From NCBI RefSeq assembly GCF_001477625.1, contig NZ_CP013692.1:3658001-3722000 (forward strand): a stretch of DNA of 64,000 nucleotides, written 5' to 3'. Position numbers and translations under genes: made by a program. Each line of letters starts with the position of its first letter. The first letter of the stretch is position 1. Positions 61,280-64,000 of this stretch are shown here, piece by piece. Origin of the DNA: Paucibacter sp. KCTC 42545 (GTDB lineage Bacteria > Pseudomonadota > Gammaproteobacteria > Burkholderiales > Burkholderiaceae_C). The notes below the pieces were generated by a model, which did not search any database, was not told the origin of the DNA, and saw nothing but the letters and a program-made list of their open reading frames with translations.

Positions 61280-62437
61280 TCACATGCTGGCAAACACCAG
61301 ATGCGCCGGGCTGGGCACCGGGACATAGCGCCCGGTGAATTGCAGGCCAGCGCCACGCTCAGCCAAGCGAAACACCGCCAGGTGATCGCTGCGCTGATTG
61401 CAGACGAAGAAGTAGCGGCCGCTGGGGTCGAAGCTGCCGCTGCGCGGATAGCTGCCGCGCGTCCACTCATGGCCCAGCAACTGCGGGCTGCCGGCGGCGT
61501 CGATCTCGAAAATAGCGATGGCATCGTGCAGGCGATTCAGGCAAAGAAGCTGGCCACCGTCGGGCGTGAACTGCAGCTCCGACGCGAAGCTGGTGCCCGC
61601 AAAGCCCGTCGGCAAGGTGCTGACTTCGCCCAGCGCCCGCAGCACGCCGCCCGCCTGCGCATCGAAGCGCCACCAGCTCAAGCTGGATGACTCTTCATTG
61701 AGCACGTAACACAGCGAGGCATCGCGCGGATGAAAACACAGCTGGCGCGGCCCGGCGCCCGCCGAGCTGGGGTGGCAGCGCGGCGCCGATAAGCGGCCAC
61801 TGCGCGCATCGAACTGCCAGCTGATGATTTGATCCAGCCCCAAATCCGTGCTCAGCAAGAACTGGCCCGTGGGGTCGAGATTTGCCTGGTGGGCATGCGG
61901 CCCGTCGTGGTCGCTGTGAGCAAAACTGCCGGGCGGCGCATGCTGCGCCAGCGCGGTGTAGGGCTGCAGGGTTTTGAACTGGGCCGGGCTTTGCTGATCC
62001 AGCTGTTGCCCCAGGCCGCCAGCCGCGTCCAAGGCCAGCACAGCCAAGCTGCCACAGCCGTAGTTGGCCACGAAGAGATAGCGCTCTTGCGCATCCAGGC
62101 TTAAATGCACCGGTCGCGCCCCGCCCGAGGCCACGCAGCCGGCCAGGCTCAGCGCACCGCTGGTGGCATCGCGCCGATAGACGCTCACCGAGCCGGACAA
62201 ACGGCCTTGAAAATCCTCATGCTCATTGGCCACATAAAGCCGGGAGTGATCGGCATTGAAGAGCAAGAAGCTAGGGTTGGGCGCCAGGTCCGGCGTGCCC
62301 AAGCTTTGCAAGTCGGCCTCGGCGCCGACGCCGTTCATGGCGAAGCGGTAGATGCCTTGACCATGCGGGGCATAACTGCCCACATAAGCGTGGCAAGGCT
62401 TGGCACTGATGTCGGAGCTGACTGGCAGAAGATTCAC
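61280..62437 (-). CDS. Lactonase family protein (6-phosphogluconolactonase-type beta-propeller)
   Basis: About 385 residues. No ATG suits the N-terminus: the reading frame offers GTG 62437 (reading MNLLPVSSDISAK) 35 bases after the NagX-like stop, which I prefer. The protein is a seven-bladed propeller of the YbhE/lactonase family, with blade sequences FLLFNADHSRLYVANEHED, HLSLDAQERYLFVANYGCGSL, HAHQANLDPTGQFLLSTDLGLD, RQLCFHPRDASLCYVLNEESS and GSFDPSGRYFFVCNQRSDHLAVF. Such enzymes hydrolyse sugar lactones such as 6-phosphogluconolactone. It has no clear signal peptide. It forms an operon with the NagX-like gene and the TonB receptor. Confidence 0.88.
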   Translation of the reverse strand: MNLLPVSSDISAKPCHAYVGSYAPHGQGIYRFAMNGVGAEADLQSLGTPDLAPNPSFLLFNADHSRLYVANEHEDFQGRLSGSVSVYRRDATSGALSLAGCVASGGARPVHLSLDAQERYLFVANYGCGSLAVLALDAAGGLGQQLDQQSPAQFKTLQPYTALAQHAPPGSFAHSDHDGPHAHQANLDPTGQFLLSTDLGLDQIISWQFDARSGRLSAPRCHPSSAGAGPRQLCFHPRDASLCYVLNEESSSLSWWRFDAQAGGVLRALGEVSTLPTGFAGTSFASELQFTPDGGQLLCLNRLHDAIAIFEIDAAGSPQLLGHEWTRGSYPRSGSFDPSGRYFFVCNQRSDHLAVFRLAERGAGLQFTGRYVPVPSPAHLVFASM

Positions 62438-62471
62438 GATCGAGAAGGACAGAAAACTGAAGAATGGGAGT

Positions 62472-63689
62472 CTAGATGCGCAGGCGAACCCCACGCGCCG
62501 CGATGAACTTGACGAAGGCCGCCACCGCCACGGCATAGGCCATGCCGAACATCACCCCCAACGGTGCGCTGCGAGTGAAGGCCGGCCACACCCAGTGCAG
62601 CAGCTGCATCAGCGCTTCAACGACGAAGGGCGTCAGATAAGCCAGCAAGGGGTTGGCTGCCACCGCATCCAGCAAGCCGGGCAGGCGTGGCGCGGCCACG
62701 GAAGTTGCCGCCGTACGTTGCCGCCACTCCAGCCACAGCTGCAAAGCGGCAAAGATCAGCACGCAAGCCGCCGCGCTGTAGAGCGCCCAGCTGGGCGTGG
62801 CGTAGATCTTGGAGATCTTGAACGCCGGCCGCATCAGCCCCGCCAGCACGGCGAGCGCGGCAGCAAACAACAGGGCCAGGCCCAGGCGCTGCGCCATGCT
62901 GCGGGCACGCGTCTGGTCGAAGAAGATCAGCGCCGTGATGCTGCCGCTGATCGCCAAGCCACCATGCACCGCATTGCCATCCTGACTGAACAGCAGACGC
63001 AGCCAGTCGCTGCTCTGCACCAGCGGCAGGCGCTGCAGGACGAAGTAAGCCATGCACAAGCCCAGCGCCAGCAGCAGGCCGCCCACGCGAGCCCGGCACA
63101 GCAAGAATGCCATGCAGCCAAGCAAATAAGCCCAGCCGATCAGACCCAGAATGCCCCACCACTGCGTCGTCATGCTGCCGCTGCCGTCTGGCGCGCCGCG
63201 ATAAAGCCAGGCCAGTAACGCAAATAGCGCTACACCGGCCAGCCGCCAGCCGCCCGCCAAGGCCGGCCCGCCGCGCAGCGAGCCCCACAGGGCAAAGGCG
63301 GCCACATAGCTCAGCAGCGCCCACAGAGCAATCGGCATGGGCATAGATGCGGCATGGAAGCCGTCTTCCGCGTTGACCATGAAGACGCCAATCAACACCA
63401 GGCTTAAGCCCCGTTGCAGCACATGCAGCAAGAGTTGGCGCGGCGTATCGCCGGCCTTCAGGCGTTGCTGCAGCGCGAAGGGAATGGACATGCCGACGAT
63501 GAACAAAAAGGCCGGAAAGACCACATCGACAAAGCTCATCGCATCCACATCCGCCGGCATATGCAGCATCCAGGCCGGCAGATCGTTGACCCGATGCCAT
63601 TCATTGACGGTGATCATCACCAGCACCGTCAGGGCGCGAAAGATATCGATGCTGGCAATGCGGCCAGCGCGCAAATGGCGTCCGAACAT
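62472..63689 (-). CDS. NagX-like membrane protein (DUF5009, HGSNAT/acyltransferase-like)
   Basis: 405 residues, about 10-11 membrane helices. It starts with RIASIDIFRALTVLVMITVNEW, the family signature, followed by VDVVFPAFLFIVGMSIPFAL. A segment AHGGLAISGSITALIF-like region and the C-terminal NPLLAYLTPFVVEALMQLL are also typical. Relatives include eukaryotic heparan-glucosaminide N-acetyltransferase and the bacterial NagX found in N-acetylglucosamine or glycan uptake loci, where a transport role is proposed. ATG 63689 overlaps the stop of the upstream TonB receptor. The substrate is unproven. Confidence 0.85.
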   Translation of the reverse strand: MFGRHLRAGRIASIDIFRALTVLVMITVNEWHRVNDLPAWMLHMPADVDAMSFVDVVFPAFLFIVGMSIPFALQQRLKAGDTPRQLLLHVLQRGLSLVLIGVFMVNAEDGFHAASMPMPIALWALLSYVAAFALWGSLRGGPALAGGWRLAGVALFALLAWLYRGAPDGSGSMTTQWWGILGLIGWAYLLGCMAFLLCRARVGGLLLALGLCMAYFVLQRLPLVQSSDWLRLLFSQDGNAVHGGLAISGSITALIFFDQTRARSMAQRLGLALLFAAALAVLAGLMRPAFKISKIYATPSWALYSAAACVLIFAALQLWLEWRQRTAATSVAAPRLPGLLDAVAANPLLAYLTPFVVEALMQLLHWVWPAFTRSAPLGVMFGMAYAVAVAAFVKFIAARGVRLRI

Positions 63690-64000
63690 CAGTAGTCAAT
63701 GCCCACGCGCAGGCCAACCATGCGCGGCTCATTCCACATCGCCTTCACAAAGCCGCCGCCATCACCCGCGGCGTTCTTGGTCCACTGATTGGTGAGGTTG
63801 TAGACATAGGCTTCCACATGCCAGTTTTTGGGCGAAACCAGCTTGATCGAGGCATCGATCTTGGTGAAGGCTTTTTGCGCATCGGAGATGTGCGGGTTGT
63901 CCAGATTGCGCAGGGTGAAGTACATCTTGTCCTGCCACTTCAGTGCGATCCAGGGCGTCAGCACATAGCCGCCGTCGAAGTTGAAGCTTTGCGAGAAGTT
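63689..64000 (-). CDS. TonB-dependent receptor, C-terminal end only
   Basis: The last 103 residues of a protein that enters from the right edge. The visible part has beta-strand repeats and the typical receptor end: WIALKWQDKMYFTLRNLDNP, KNWHVEAYVYNLTNQWTKN and a final strand PRMVGLRVGIDY ending in an aromatic residue for outer-membrane insertion. YNLTNQ is the usual TonB-receptor motif. It shares TGATG with the NagX-like gene, so the receptor, NagX and lactonase form one operon, probably for a sugar or glycoside. Confidence 0.85.
   Translation of the reverse strand, partial: NFSQSFNFDGGYVLTPWIALKWQDKMYFTLRNLDNPHISDAQKAFTKIDASIKLVSPKNWHVEAYVYNLTNQWTKNAAGDGGGFVKAMWNEPRMVGLRVGIDY

Overview
The window is high-GC, densely coded bacterial chromosome with short gaps, many ATGA or TGATG start/stop overlaps and no tRNA, rRNA, CRISPR array or intact insertion sequence. 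Gene content and synteny point to a Burkholderiales betaproteobacterium, probably the Roseateles/Pelomonas/Paucibacter/Rubrivivax side of the order. Supporting signs are the corC-lnt-glyQ-glyS-gmhB-plsC block, the cobW-type GTPase/dksA/hslVU block, a cysteine-poor DksA and a PEP-CTERM protein. The genus is inferred from style, not from a search.

Layout. 1-5743 (-): a two-partner secretion locus, with transporter TpsB followed by a very large FHA-type exoprotein TpsA that runs off the left edge. 5938-9248 (+): an AraC-type response regulator and a hybrid 7TM sensor kinase. 9249-10832: a divergent MerR (LiuR-like) regulator and MBL-fold hydrolase around a perfect palindrome. 11139-18946 (-): a housekeeping cluster (YgjP-like peptidase, plsC, gmhB-like, glyS, glyQ, lnt, corC). 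19197-25043 (+): zinc-chaperone-type GTPase, dksA, a STAS-like hypothetical, hslV, hslU. 25235-35794: K+ channel, coaX, chemoreceptor, SulP transporter, DUF2252 protein, DUF885 hydrolase, sensor kinase. 36009-42078: a TRAP dicarboxylate-type transporter (dctMQP, -) divergent from its probable sensor/regulator pair (+). 42132-48384: phosphatase, two orphan periplasmic binding proteins and, between them, the fused isobutyryl-CoA mutase icmF. 48527-50865 (-): oleate hydratase and a Crp/Fnr-type regulator. 51038-57668: LysR, dabB, dabA, a DUF6671 zinc-ribbon protein and a rhodanese, an energy-coupled inorganic carbon uptake locus. 57891-61242 (+): a lipoprotein, a PEP-CTERM protein and three exported tail-collar (Mdp-type) proteins in one apparent operon. 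61280-64000 (-): TonB-dependent receptor (C-terminal end only), NagX-like membrane protein and lactonase, probably a sugar-uptake locus.

Cross-links. The 16-bp palindrome next to the MerR gene (9707-9722) and the 20-bp palindrome over the icmF promoter (43982-44001) share one motif although 34 kb apart, which suggests that the MerR protein controls icmF (branched-chain acyl-CoA metabolism). A Fnr-like box lies between the Crp/Fnr-type regulator and oleate hydratase. The least conventional region is 57.9-61.2 kb. There, proteins built on the phage tail-collar/Mdp fold carry signal peptides and a conserved cysteine pair, and the first is translationally coupled to a PEP-CTERM surface protein. 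Other oddities are a GmhB homologue lacking two catalytic aspartates, a hybrid kinase whose receiver has Glu in place of Asp, and an 8-bp tandem repeat in the tpsB-tpsA spacer.
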